From Flavobacteriaceae bacterium UBA4022 (GTDB lineage: Bacteria > Bacteroidota > Bacteroidia > Flavobacteriales > Flavobacteriaceae): a DNA stretch of 64,000 nucleotides. The DNA lies in contig DGAU01000022.1 of assembly GCA_002384055.1 (NCBI GenBank), positions 10,501 to 74,500 on the forward strand. Reading direction: 5' to 3'. Below are positions 25,578-33,991 of this stretch, one piece after another. The position numbers were made by a program, and so were the translations under genes. Every line of letters starts with the position of its first letter. Position 1 is the first letter of the stretch. The notes below the pieces were generated by a model. The model saw only the letters and a list, made by a program, of their open reading frames with translations. It ran no database searches and had not been told where the DNA came from.

Positions 25578-28500
25578 TTAAGCTGGGTCCTGCAGCACCC
25601 ATTCGCCTTTTTGGATCAAAGGAATCGCTTGTTTGTATTTCAAACTTTTGGTTTGCCCATTCATCACATGCTTGATCGTGACTTTGTCGTTGCGATTGAT
25701 TTTGGGTTGTTCGCGTGTGATGGTTTCTATGGGTGCCTGTCTTTGCTGGGTCTGCCCTGCGGCACGTGCCTCTGTTGAACGCTCGTCGAGGTTAGGAATT
25801 GTTTCTTTTTGCTCGCTGTATTGGGCCTTTTGACTGACTTGCTTGGCTTCTTGAATGCTTTGCTGTTGCTCTTGTGGCAATTCGCCTTTAAACAAAAAGG
25901 AAATCACATCTTTATTGACATTTTCAATCATCGACTTGAAGAGTTCGAAGGCTTCAAATTTATAAATCAGTAAAGGATCCTTTTGCTCATGCACCGCCAA
26001 TTGAACACTCTGCTTTAGCTCATCCATTTTACGCAGATGCGTTTTCCAGGTGTCGTCAATAATGGCCAAAGAAATATTCTTTTCGAAATCCTGAATCAGA
26101 CCGGCACCTTCTGTGCTGTAGGCTTTTTCCAGATCGGTAGCGACATTAAGGGTCTTGACACCATCGGTAAACGGCACTAAAATGCGTTTGAATTTATTGC
26201 CTTGGGTTTCGTACACGTTTTTGATCACGGGAAACGCCATCGCGGCATTGCGGGCCATTTTATCCTGGTAATGCTGGTAAGCCTCTTTATAGATTTTCCC
26301 TGTAATTTCTGGAGCACTCATGCGCTCAAATTCTTGGGCATCGATAGAGGCACTCATAGAGAAATAACGGATGAGCTCAAACTCGAAGTTTTTGAAATCG
26401 CCATCCAATTTATTGCCTTGGACGATAACCTCTGCAGTGTCGTAAATCATGTTGGCGACATCAACACGCAAGCGTTCTCCAAACAAGGCATTGTAACGTC
26501 TTTTGTAAACGACCTCACGCTGCGCATTCATCACATCATCATATTCCAAAAGACGCTTACGGATCCCGAAGTTATTTTCTTCGACTTTTTTCTGAGCCCG
26601 TTCAATGGATTTTGAAATCATCGAATGCTGGATCACTTCGCCTTCTTGTAGACCGAGTCGGTCCATCATTTTGGCGATGCGCTCGCTACCAAACAGACGC
26701 ATCAGGTTGTCTTCTAATGACACATAAAATTGAGAACTTCCGGGATCTCCTTGACGGCCACTTCGTCCACGCAACTGACGGTCGACACGTCGCGAGTCAT
26801 GGCGTTCTGTGCCAACAATGGCTAGACCTCCAGCTTGTTTGACGGCGTCACTGAGTTTGATGTCGGTACCCCGTCCGGCCATGTTGGTGGCAATGGTGAC
26901 CACGCCACTATCTCCAGCTTCAGCCACAATATCGGCTTCTCTTTTGTGTAGTTTGGCATTGAGTACATTATGCTTGATACCGCGAATGGCGAGCATTCGG
27001 CTCAAGAGTTCTGAAATTTCTACCGAAGTTGTTCCGATCAGCACGGGACGTCCTGCTTGGGAAAGGCCCACGACTTCTTCGATCACCGCGTTGTATTTTT
27101 CGCGTTTTGTTTTGTAAATCTTATCGTCACGGTCATCGCGTGCAATGGGTCTATTGGTCGGAATTTCGACCACATCGAGTTTGTAAATCTCCCAAAGTTC
27201 TCCGGCTTCGGTTACCGCCGTCCCCGTCATACCGGCTAGTTTGCGGTACATTCTGAAGTAATTCTGGAGTGTGATGGTGGCGAATGTCTGGGTGACGGCC
27301 TCAATTTTGACATTTTCCTTGGCTTCGATCGCCTGGTGTAGTCCGTCGCTATAACGACGGCCATCCATGATCCGTCCGGTTTGCTCGTCGACAATCATGA
27401 CCTTGTTTTCCATCACCACATATTGGGTGTCTTTTTCGAATAGGGTATAGGCCTTAAGGAGTTGATTGAGCGTATGGATGCGTTCACTCTTGATGCCGAA
27501 GTCTCTAAAGAGTTCTTCTTTGGCTTTGGCTTCGTTTTCTTTGCTGAGTCCTTGTCCTTCGATTTTGGCGATTTCGGTGCCGATCTCGGGCATGACAAAG
27601 AAATCGGGTTGGTCGGCGCCAGACAGAAAGTTGACCCCTTTGTCGGTCAATTCAATTTGGTTGTTTTTTTCTTCGATTACAAAGTAGAGCTCTGCGTCAA
27701 CTTTGGGCATCTCACGGTTGTTGTCCTGCATGTAGAAGTTCTCGGTCTTCTGCAAAATTTGCTTGACCCCATCTTCAGATAAAAACTTGATGAGTGCTTT
27801 GTTCTTTGGGAGTCCGCGGTATACCCTAAGTAGATAAAGACCCCCTTCTTTGGTATTGCCTTCGGCCAATAGTTTTTTGGCTTCTGCCAAAATCCCTGTG
27901 AGCTCTTTGCGCTGTTGCTCGACAATATTATTGATCTGGGGCTTGAGCTCGTTAAACTCGTGTCGGTCACCTTCGGGAACGGGACCAGAAATGATCAGCG
28001 GGGTCCGCGCGTCATCAATAAGGACACTATCGACCTCATCCACAATAGCATAGTGGTGCGGGCGTTGGACCAAATCGGTCGGGGCGTGCGACATATTATC
28101 ACGCAAGTAGTCAAAGCCAAATTCGTTGTTGGTTCCGTAGGTGATATCTGCATTGTAGGCCTTACGTCGTGCTTCCGAATTGGACGGATGCAAGTCGATG
28201 CAGTCCACGCGCATGCCATGGAATTCAAAAATAGGTGCCATCCAGGCACTATCTCGTTTGGCCAAATAATCGTTAACGGTCACCAAGTGGACCCCATGAC
28301 CAGCCAAAGCATTGAGGTATACAGGTAGGGTCGCCACTAATGTCTTTCCTTCTCCGGTTTGCATCTCGGCTACTTTGCCTTGATGCAGGGCAATACCGCC
28401 GATGAGCTGAACATCATAGTGCACCATGTCCCAGGTGACTTGTTTTCCTGCCGCATCCCAACTGTTGCTCCAAACGGCTTGATCGTCTTGAAGGTTAATA

Positions 28501-28937
28501 TAGCCCTTGGTCGCTGAGAGCTCGCGATCCATCGCCGTAGCGGTGACCGTGAGGGTTGTATTTTCTTTGAAGCGTTTGGCGGTTTCTTTGATCACGGCAA
28601 AGGCTTCTGGTAAAAGAGCGTCGAGACTTTGTTTTTCTACCGCATAGCGCGCGTCTTTGAGTTGGTCGATGGTGTGGTATAAGTCTTCCTTTTTGTCAAT
28701 ATCGGTTTCCTTGTCGATGTCTTGATACAGGGCCTGTATTTGTTGCTCAATCTCAGCTTGATCGGCTTTGATCTGGGCTCTAAAGGCCTCTGATTTGGCA
28801 CGCAGTTCGTTTAGACTTAGCCCTGCCATGGCCGATTCGTGTTGTTTTATTTGTTGGACAAGCGGTTGCATGACGCTCAAATCCTGTTTGGACTTATCGC
28901 CGACAAAAACTTTTAATACACTATCTAAAAATCCCAT
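25578..28937 (-). CDS. secA: Preprotein translocase ATPase SecA
   Basis: 1119 residues, the long Bacteroidota form. Walker A MQTGEGKT (192-199), DEVDSVLID (Walker B), the preprotein cross-linking domain with a lineage insert around 320-420, TAGRGTDI-like MAGRGTDIKL and the RQLRGRSGRQGDPGSS motif VI. The C-terminal tail (about 1040-1119) is Gln-rich then ends GEWVLQDPA; the CxC...CH zinc motif used for SecB/ribosome contacts in many SecAs is absent. It drives Sec export, the first step for the many exported proteins here. Stand-alone gene. Confidence 0.97.
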   Translation of the reverse strand: MGFLDSVLKVFVGDKSKQDLSVMQPLVQQIKQHESAMAGLSLNELRAKSEAFRAQIKADQAEIEQQIQALYQDIDKETDIDKKEDLYHTIDQLKDARYAVEKQSLDALLPEAFAVIKETAKRFKENTTLTVTATAMDRELSATKGYINLQDDQAVWSNSWDAAGKQVTWDMVHYDVQLIGGIALHQGKVAEMQTGEGKTLVATLPVYLNALAGHGVHLVTVNDYLAKRDSAWMAPIFEFHGMRVDCIDLHPSNSEARRKAYNADITYGTNNEFGFDYLRDNMSHAPTDLVQRPHHYAIVDEVDSVLIDDARTPLIISGPVPEGDRHEFNELKPQINNIVEQQRKELTGILAEAKKLLAEGNTKEGGLYLLRVYRGLPKNKALIKFLSEDGVKQILQKTENFYMQDNNREMPKVDAELYFVIEEKNNQIELTDKGVNFLSGADQPDFFVMPEIGTEIAKIEGQGLSKENEAKAKEELFRDFGIKSERIHTLNQLLKAYTLFEKDTQYVVMENKVMIVDEQTGRIMDGRRYSDGLHQAIEAKENVKIEAVTQTFATITLQNYFRMYRKLAGMTGTAVTEAGELWEIYKLDVVEIPTNRPIARDDRDDKIYKTKREKYNAVIEEVVGLSQAGRPVLIGTTSVEISELLSRMLAIRGIKHNVLNAKLHKREADIVAEAGDSGVVTIATNMAGRGTDIKLSDAVKQAGGLAIVGTERHDSRRVDRQLRGRSGRQGDPGSSQFYVSLEDNLMRLFGSERIAKMMDRLGLQEGEVIQHSMISKSIERAQKKVEENNFGIRKRLLEYDDVMNAQREVVYKRRYNALFGERLRVDVANMIYDTAEVIVQGNKLDGDFKNFEFELIRYFSMSASIDAQEFERMSAPEITGKIYKEAYQHYQDKMARNAAMAFPVIKNVYETQGNKFKRILVPFTDGVKTLNVATDLEKAYSTEGAGLIQDFEKNISLAIIDDTWKTHLRKMDELKQSVQLAVHEQKDPLLIYKFEAFELFKSMIENVNKDVISFLFKGELPQEQQQSIQEAKQVSQKAQYSEQKETIPNLDERSTEARAAGQTQQRQAPIETITREQPKINRNDKVTIKHVMNGQTKSLKYKQAIPLIQKGEWVLQDPA

Positions 28938-28966
28938 GCTCGTGTGTTTATTTTACTTTTTCTTAG

Positions 28967-28996
28967 CAGAAATACTGCCATGAAAGCTATCACAAA
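28967..28996 (-). promoter_or_regulatory. Candidate secA promoter
   Basis: On -, TTTG (28993-28996), 18-nt spacer and TATTTCTG (28967-28974), one mismatch to TAnnTTTG; 29 bp before the ATG. The remainder of 28938-29057 shows nothing else. Confidence 0.4.
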
Positions 28997-29057
28997 AAAA
29001 CGGCAAAAAACCACAATTTCAAAGGGTTTGTTGCAATAAATTGCGATTGGTTATGGT

Positions 29058-29093
29058 AAAAAAAAAGTCTCAAAGCAGTGACGCCAGAGACTT
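29058..29093 (-). terminator. Rho-independent terminator of the DUF2795 gene
   Basis: Read on -, AAGTCTC and GAGACTT form a 7-bp stem (29087-29093 with 29065-29071) around a 15-nt loop, followed by T9. It lies 25 nt after the stop of the DUF2795 gene. Confidence 0.8.
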
Positions 29094-29117
29094 AAGTGTG
29101 TACGGTTCTAAACAGTA

Positions 29118-29339
29118 CTAATATTCATCCTCATTCCACAGATAGTCTTCATCTGTGGGATAATCAGGCCAAATCTCTTCGATCGAATCGTAAGAGTCTC
29201 CCTCGTCTTCGATGGCTTGAATGTTTTCGACTACTTCTAATGGGGCGCCTGTTCGAATCGCGTAGTCAATCAATTCGTCTTTAGTGGCAGGCCAGGGGGC
29301 ATCACTTAAATAGGATGCTAATTCTAATGTCCAATACAT
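29118..29339 (-). CDS. DUF2795 domain small protein
   Basis: 73 residues from the ATG at 29337-29339 (MYWTLELASYLSDAPWPATK). A start nine codons earlier exists but overlaps the -7 promoter box at 29364-29371, and family members begin as here. DUF2795 covers residues about 8-45; the C-terminal part is very acidic (YDSIEEIWPDYPTDEDYLW). The function is unknown. Monocistronic, with its own promoter and terminator. Confidence 0.88.
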   Translation of the reverse strand: MYWTLELASYLSDAPWPATKDELIDYAIRTGAPLEVVENIQAIEDEGDSYDSIEEIWPDYPTDEDYLWNEDEY

Positions 29340-29363
29340 AACAGAATCCGGTTTTAATTTTTG

Positions 29364-29398
29364 CAAAAATAAATTTTTAACTCATACGGACAAGCAAA
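29364..29398 (-). promoter_or_regulatory. Promoter of the DUF2795 gene
   Basis: On -, TTTG (29395-29398), 23-nt spacer, TATTTTTG (29364-29371). Fits TTTG/TAnnTTTG at the long end of the spacing. It decides the downstream start, since the longer reading frame would begin inside the -7 box. Confidence 0.6.
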
Positions 29399-29492
29399 AA
29401 CAAAAGTATTTAATCATAATTTAAAAGAACGACGTCAAAATGTTGACAAACAATGGATTAAGCGCCTGTTTTGGGCATGAATCTCACAACAC

Positions 29493-30044
29493 TCAGGGCA
29501 ACCATTTTATTTCGTCTGCCTGAAGGTCTTGAGACAACTTTCGTGCCAAGACAAAAAGGTAGTCCGACAAACGATTCAGGTATTGAATCACCAAGGGGTC
29601 GAGGGGTTCTAATTCGTTAAGCAGCGTGGCCATACGTTCTGTTCGGCGACTGACGGTGCGTGCGATGTGACAATATGACACAGTAGTGTGCCCCCCGGGC
29701 AAAATGAAATGCGTCATTTCCGGAAGGGTTGTGTTCATCTGATCAATAGCCTCTTCTAGGGCTGTGATATCTCTCGCACTAATCTTTGGCGTTTTGCTTG
29801 ATGGGGCAGCGTCTTGACTTTTTGGGTTGGCCATTTGTGCCCCCACAACAAAAAGGTTTTGTTGGGTTTTAATTAAAAAGTCCTTATGGTTTTGATGGAT
29901 GTCTTGATCGCGCAAGAGACCCAGATGGGCATTGAGCTCGTCGAGTGTGCCATAAGCCTCAATGCGCTGGTGGTGTTTGGGTACCCGTTTGCCGCTAAAG
30001 AGCGAGGTCATGCCTTGGTCGCCGGTCTTGGTATAAATTTTCAT
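29493..30044 (-). CDS. Cob(I)yrinic acid a,c-diamide adenosyltransferase, PduO type
   Basis: 183 residues. Family signatures: MKIYTKTGDQGMTSLFSGKR at the N-terminus (ATP loop), EAYGTLDELNAHLG, RTVSRRTERMA and the C-terminal YLNRLSDYLFVLAR. It makes adenosylcobalamin from cob(I)alamin and ATP, the cofactor for IcmF and methylmalonyl-CoA mutase and the likely ligand of the CarH-like regulator at 49.2 kb. Its ATG overlaps the stop of a 48-codon membrane protein gene (ATGA at 30041-30044). Confidence 0.94.
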   Translation of the reverse strand: MKIYTKTGDQGMTSLFSGKRVPKHHQRIEAYGTLDELNAHLGLLRDQDIHQNHKDFLIKTQQNLFVVGAQMANPKSQDAAPSSKTPKISARDITALEEAIDQMNTTLPEMTHFILPGGHTTVSYCHIARTVSRRTERMATLLNELEPLDPLVIQYLNRLSDYLFVLARKLSQDLQADEIKWLP

Positions 30045-30187
30045 GACGTTTTGTTTTTGGTGCTTTTCTTGCCTTGAAGCCCGTTTTTGAACCGGCGCTG
30101 TTGTCTTGCCCGACGCTGTTTTTGGACTCTGTGGTTATTCCAAACCACAACCACAAGTAATAAGAAGGCGAGGATACTCCAGGTCAT
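30041..30187 (-). CDS. 48-residue single-pass membrane protein, translationally coupled to the adenosyltransferase
   Basis: Short frame read on - from ATG 30185-30187 to TGA 30041-30043. It begins MTWSILAFLLLVVVVWNN (one membrane helix) and continues with a strongly basic tail (HRVQKQRRARQQRRFKN). It fills the space between the ABC ATPase gene (9 nt away) and the adenosyltransferase, overlapping the latter's ATG by ATGA. The fit within the operon and the sensible topology support a real gene. Function unknown. Confidence 0.72.
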   Translation of the reverse strand: MTWSILAFLLLVVVVWNNHRVQKQRRARQQRRFKNGLQGKKSTKNKTS

Positions 30188-30196
30188 GGGGTGGGG

Positions 30197-30883
30197 TTAT
30201 TTAGTTCGGTCGTCACTCTCGATCACTCCGTCTCGTAAGCGGATGATGCGGTTGGTATGGGCGGCAATTTCTTCTTCGTGGGTGATGACGATCACCGTGT
30301 TGCCTGCCTTGTGGATGGTTTCGAAAAGTTGCATGATTTCCAAAGAGGTCTTGGAATCGAGATTTCCAGTGGGCTCATCGGCCAAAATGATAGAAGGACG
30401 ATTGACCAGTGCCCGGCCTACGGCCACCCTCTGGCGTTGTCCTCCAGAAAGCTGGTTGGGTTTGTGGTCCATACGGTCCGAAAGACCAACGTCGGCAAGG
30501 ACTTCTGTGGCACGCGCCATGCGTTCTTGTTTCGAAGCACCAGCATACACCATGGGTAAGGCCACATTGCCCAGAGCAGTGGTGCGCGGCAATAAGTTAA
30601 AGGTCTGGAATACAAAGCCAATTTCTTTGTTGCGGATTTCGGCCAGCTCATCGTCGCTCATGCTGCTGACATCAACACCATTGAGCATATAGCTCCCCGA
30701 GGTAGGCGTGTCCAGGCAGCCCAATAAATTCATTAAGGTCGATTTACCCGAGCCCGAAGGCCCCATTAGGGCGACATATTCGCCTTTTTCGATATCGAGA
30801 TCTATCCCCTTAAGGACCTTTACAACCTCTTGGCCCAAAGGAAAATCGCGGGTGATGGATCTGATTTTGATGACACTACTCAT
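30197..30883 (-). CDS. ABC transporter ATP-binding protein, LolD/MacB/FtsE type
   Basis: 228 residues. Walker A GPSGSGKST, Q-loop FVFQTFNLLPRTTALGNV, signature LSGGQRQRVAVGRAL, Walker B IILADEPTGNLDS, His switch VIVITHEEE. This is the MacB/LolD branch, which works with a FtsX-like permease in lipoprotein release or mechanotransmission. No permease gene is in the window, so its partner is elsewhere. First gene of a - strand run with the 48-residue protein and the adenosyltransferase. Confidence 0.92.
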   Translation of the reverse strand: MSSVIKIRSITRDFPLGQEVVKVLKGIDLDIEKGEYVALMGPSGSGKSTLMNLLGCLDTPTSGSYMLNGVDVSSMSDDELAEIRNKEIGFVFQTFNLLPRTTALGNVALPMVYAGASKQERMARATEVLADVGLSDRMDHKPNQLSGGQRQRVAVGRALVNRPSIILADEPTGNLDSKTSLEIMQLFETIHKAGNTVIVITHEEEIAAHTNRIIRLRDGVIESDDRTK

Positions 30884-31008
30884 GCGGATGATTTGAAGGG
30901 GAAAGGTACTTAAAAATATGGGATTTTTGAAGGCTCAACTGCGTGGTATTTTGTTAAAAAAGCAAAAGAAATGTTGTTTTGTGCTGCTTATATTTTGGTT
31001 TGAAGACC

Positions 31009-31812
31009 TCAAGCCCGCACCACAAAATGCTCCTTTGCCTGACCGGGTCGGAAAAAAATAAGGCCCCAATAAAAAGTGTCAATGCTTACGGTGACTGAGG
31101 GGTCTTGTTTGATGATTTCCCAGGCATCAGCCATGTCGGCGCTCCAATGGATGTCATCAAATATCATGACCGAATGCGCAGAGCAATGCTGCTTTAATAT
31201 CTCAAAATAGGCCAGTGTGGGGTATTTTTGGTGATTGCCGTCGAGATAAATAAGGTCGTAAGTCTCGTGGCTCAAGTTTTTGAGAAATAGGTCAAAGCGT
31301 TCTTGGATGATCGTTATGTTATTGAGCCCATAATCATCGAATCCTGTCCTGGCGCGCTGGGCCAATGCAGGGCAGCCTTCAACAGTGGTGATATGCCCTT
31401 GGGGTTGTCCTAAAGAAAGAGCCGCTGTGCCGAGCCCCAAATGGGTGCCTAGTTCAAGACTATTTTGAGGTGTGAAATAATGCGCCAAGCGCAGCAGTAA
31501 CCGTTGCCTAGATTGAGTGACCCCGACATGGCGGGCTAATTGTCGCACAGAACGCTTGCCTGATCGGAACACGCGTGAGCCCGCACCAAAATCAGTTACC
31601 TGGAGATCGTTCGGGTCATTTTTGAGTTGTGCGCGGTAACGATTAAGGGTTTTATAGGCTTTTTGAGGCTTTTTGTCGTAAAAACAATTGGTTACCAAAT
31701 CATAAACAAAGGGTGAGTGGATACCATGAGCATTTGTGGCTTTGGTCAAAAAGCGAAAATAGGCCCAGAAGGGATAAAGGCGTGTCTTGGTATGTGACCA
31801 CCATAGATTCAT
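31009..31812 (-). CDS. Class I SAM-dependent methyltransferase, O-methyltransferase-like
   Basis: 267 residues. SAM-binding core LELGTHLGLGTAALSLG, acidic VEGCPALA (end of strand 2) and DLIYLDGNHQKYPTLAYFE as in the O-methyltransferase/Methyltransf_24 group. The N-terminal part (HGIHSPFVYDLVTNCFYDKK) is a conserved flavobacterial extension. Substrate unknown. Its ATG overlaps the stop of the ABC-F gene by 4 bp, so the two are co-translated. Confidence 0.85.
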   Translation of the reverse strand: MNLWWSHTKTRLYPFWAYFRFLTKATNAHGIHSPFVYDLVTNCFYDKKPQKAYKTLNRYRAQLKNDPNDLQVTDFGAGSRVFRSGKRSVRQLARHVGVTQSRQRLLLRLAHYFTPQNSLELGTHLGLGTAALSLGQPQGHITTVEGCPALAQRARTGFDDYGLNNITIIQERFDLFLKNLSHETYDLIYLDGNHQKYPTLAYFEILKQHCSAHSVMIFDDIHWSADMADAWEIIKQDPSVTVSIDTFYWGLIFFRPGQAKEHFVVRA

Positions 31813-33695
31813 GAGGCATCTATTTTGGCCGATAAGGCGAACCAGCGCTCAGTATTTTGGTCCAAGTTGGCGATGATTTGTTCCAAGGCCATAGACTGGT
31901 CATTGATTTCTTTGAGGCTCCAATCTTCGGAGGCAAACTGTTGTTGTAAGGTTTCTCGCTCACGTTCTAGTTTTTCGATAGCGCGCTCAAGCTTTTGAAA
32001 TTCTTTTTGCTCTAAATAACTTAAACCTGATTTGGCTTTTGGTAGTTTTTCTGAGCTATCTTGAATCTTTTCTGGTTTGTTGCTGCGCTGGGACACCGGA
32101 CCGTTTAAAGAACGAAAATCAGAATAGTTACCCGGGAAATCGTCAATTTGTCCTGCGCCCTGGAACACAAATAAGTGATCCACAACCTTGTCCATAAAGA
32201 AGCGGTCGTGAGAGACCACAATCAGGCATCCCGGAAAGTCTAATAGGAACTGTTCCAAAACGTTTATGGTCATCACGTCCAGGTCGTTGGTGGGCTCATC
32301 CAGAATCAAAAAGTTGGGGTTTTGGATCAAAACCGTGCACAGGAATAATCGCTTTTTCTCTCCACCACTAAGCTTGTCTACCGAATCGTATTGTTTTTTG
32401 CGATCAAACAAAAAGCGCTGTAAGAGTTCGCTAGCCGATAATTGACGGCCTTTTTTGAGGGGGATGTACTCGCCAAAATCGCGGATGATGTCAATGACTT
32501 TTTTGTCTTTATATTCGGGCAGGCCATCTTGCTTGAAATAGCCAAATTTTATGGTGTCACCCCAAATGACTTTGCCTTGGTCGGGCAGCAGACCCCCGGT
32601 AAGTAATTCTAAGAACGAGGACTTGCCGCTGCCGTTAGCGCCTATAATCCCGAGGCGCTCGCCTTTTTGGAAACGGTACGAAAAATCTTCGAGCAGTAAG
32701 TTGTTTTGGCGCGACAAATGCACATGATGGAATTCGGCAATTTTATTACCCAGGCGATCCATCATGAACTCTAGTTGGATTTCGTGATCGTTGCGGCGCT
32801 CTTGAGCCCGCGCTTTGATTTGTGCAAAGTCATCTATACGGCTCTTGCTTTTGGTCGTGCGCGCTTTGGGTTGGCGACGCATCCAGGCCAGTTCTTTAGA
32901 GAAAAGCTGTTTGGCTTTGCCCGATTCGGTATCGAATTGTTCGATCCGGGCTTGGCGCTTTTCGAGGTAATAGGCGTAGTTGCCTTTATAAAGGTGAAAT
33001 TTTTGCTGATCTAACTCCAAAATCTCTTGACAGACGCGATCCAAAAAGTAACGGTCGTGCGTGACCATAAATAGGGTCATGTTGCTCGAGGACAAATAGT
33101 CTTCGAGCCATTCGATCATGGCGAGGTCTAGGTGGTTGGTGGGCTCGTCCAAAATCAATAAGTCTGGGCCGCATACCAGGGCTTGAGCCAAGGCGAGACG
33201 CTTCTTTTGACCACCACTGAGTGTACTGACCTTTTGGTCTGTGTTGTGCAGTTCCAGACGGCTCAATATCTGTTTGTATAGGGTCTCAAAGTCCCAACCT
33301 TGCTCGGCGTCCATAAGATCCAGGGCGCGTTGCAGGGCCTCGCCATTTTCGGGGTCGAGTAGTGCTTTTTCATACGATTCGATGGCCTGAATCACGCCAG
33401 CTTTCTTCCCATTGGTTTTGGTGGCACTATCAAAAATGGCTTGTTCTATGGTCAGTGATTCGTCTATTTTAACTTCTTGACTTAAGAACACGACTGTGAG
33501 GTCTTTGCGGTAAACAATGCGCCCTGAGTCGGGCTGTTCGTCGCCAGAGAGTAAGCGCAATAATGAGGTCTTCCCGGCCCCGTTTTGGGCCACTAGGCCT
33601 ACTTTTTGCCCCTGCTGAATGCCAAAAGTAAGGTCTTGGAAGAGCTCGTGGGCTCCGTATGATTTGGCTAAGGATTCGACTGAGAGGTAGTTCAT
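31809..33695 (-). CDS. ABC-F family ATPase (Uup-like)
   Basis: 628 residues from ATG 33693-33695 (MNYLSVESLAKSYG); six in-frame codons lie upstream. Two ABC domains without membrane segments: Walker A QNGAGKTS and ANGSGKSS, signatures LSGGQKKRLALAQ and LSGGEKKRLFLC, Walker B DLLILDEPTNHLDL and NFLILDEPTNDLDV. The linker between domains carries AWMRRQPKARTTKSKSRI, and the C-terminus has a coiled coil (about 550-620) as in Uup. ABC-F proteins act on ribosomes; Uup-like ones affect stalled or branched nucleic acid structures. Role inferred from family. Confidence 0.93.
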   Translation of the reverse strand: MNYLSVESLAKSYGAHELFQDLTFGIQQGQKVGLVAQNGAGKTSLLRLLSGDEQPDSGRIVYRKDLTVVFLSQEVKIDESLTIEQAIFDSATKTNGKKAGVIQAIESYEKALLDPENGEALQRALDLMDAEQGWDFETLYKQILSRLELHNTDQKVSTLSGGQKKRLALAQALVCGPDLLILDEPTNHLDLAMIEWLEDYLSSSNMTLFMVTHDRYFLDRVCQEILELDQQKFHLYKGNYAYYLEKRQARIEQFDTESGKAKQLFSKELAWMRRQPKARTTKSKSRIDDFAQIKARAQERRNDHEIQLEFMMDRLGNKIAEFHHVHLSRQNNLLLEDFSYRFQKGERLGIIGANGSGKSSFLELLTGGLLPDQGKVIWGDTIKFGYFKQDGLPEYKDKKVIDIIRDFGEYIPLKKGRQLSASELLQRFLFDRKKQYDSVDKLSGGEKKRLFLCTVLIQNPNFLILDEPTNDLDVMTINVLEQFLLDFPGCLIVVSHDRFFMDKVVDHLFVFQGAGQIDDFPGNYSDFRSLNGPVSQRSNKPEKIQDSSEKLPKAKSGLSYLEQKEFQKLERAIEKLERERETLQQQFASEDWSLKEINDQSMALEQIIANLDQNTERWFALSAKIDAS

Positions 33696-33751
33696 TGTTG
33701 GGATTTGGTGCAAATTAAATGGAATTTGCTGAGTTTAGACCAGAAAAGGGT

Positions 33752-33781
33752 TTTGTTTTTAATGGCCTTACGTTATATTTG
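33752..33781 (+). promoter_or_regulatory. Strong Bacteroidota-type promoter before a tiny lipoprotein frame
   Basis: TTTG (33752-33755), 18-nt spacer, TATATTTG (33774-33781), perfect in both boxes. Transcription should start near 33788, 13 nt before ATG 33801. Confidence 0.7.
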
Positions 33782-33800
33782 TTGCTCTCTTGAAACCAAT

Positions 33801-33881
33801 ATGGCTCGGACTACTTTATTTTTATTCGGTGTGTTGATTGCTTTGATGTCTTCGTGCATCAGTACCAAGCGTTTGGCCTAA
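33801..33881 (+). pseudogene. 26-codon lipoprotein signal, probably a truncated lipoprotein gene
   Basis: ATG 33801 to TAA 33879-33881 encodes a signal peptide with lipobox LMSSC (Cys19) and only seven further residues, ISTKRLA. After the stop the same frame continues for 22 codons (to TGA at about 33948), and another frame downstream reads DTFYCVVHEGAVDSSSF. That suggests a small lipoprotein gene broken by a nonsense change and a frame shift. A genuine very short lipoprotein is the alternative. The 278-bp gap between the flanking genes holds nothing else except a minus-strand terminator. Confidence 0.5.
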
Positions 33882-33910
33882 TTAAATTACAGTACGATTT
33901 ATATTATATC

Positions 33911-33936
33911 AAAAACAGATCCTTCTTCTTGGATCT
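33911..33936 (-). terminator. Possible terminator of the PorV-like/DUF4105 operon
   Basis: On -, AGATCC and GGATCT form a 6-bp stem (33931-33936 with 33917-33922, loop of 8) followed by GTTTTTG. It lies 55 nt after the DUF4105 stop. Stem is short, so confidence is limited. Confidence 0.4.
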
Positions 33937-33991
33937 CAGCATCATGATCAAGACACTTTCTACTGTGTTGTTCATGAGGGGGCAGTAGATT

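Noticed and set aside
25578..28937. Several frames of 60-137 codons on the + strand inside secA
   Set aside because: They are antisense to a fully conserved secA, with no recognisable domains or starts; codon-pattern shadows.
30197..30883. Complete lipoprotein-release transporter at the LolD-like gene
   Set aside because: No FtsX/LolC-type permease is encoded nearby; only the ATPase can be supported.
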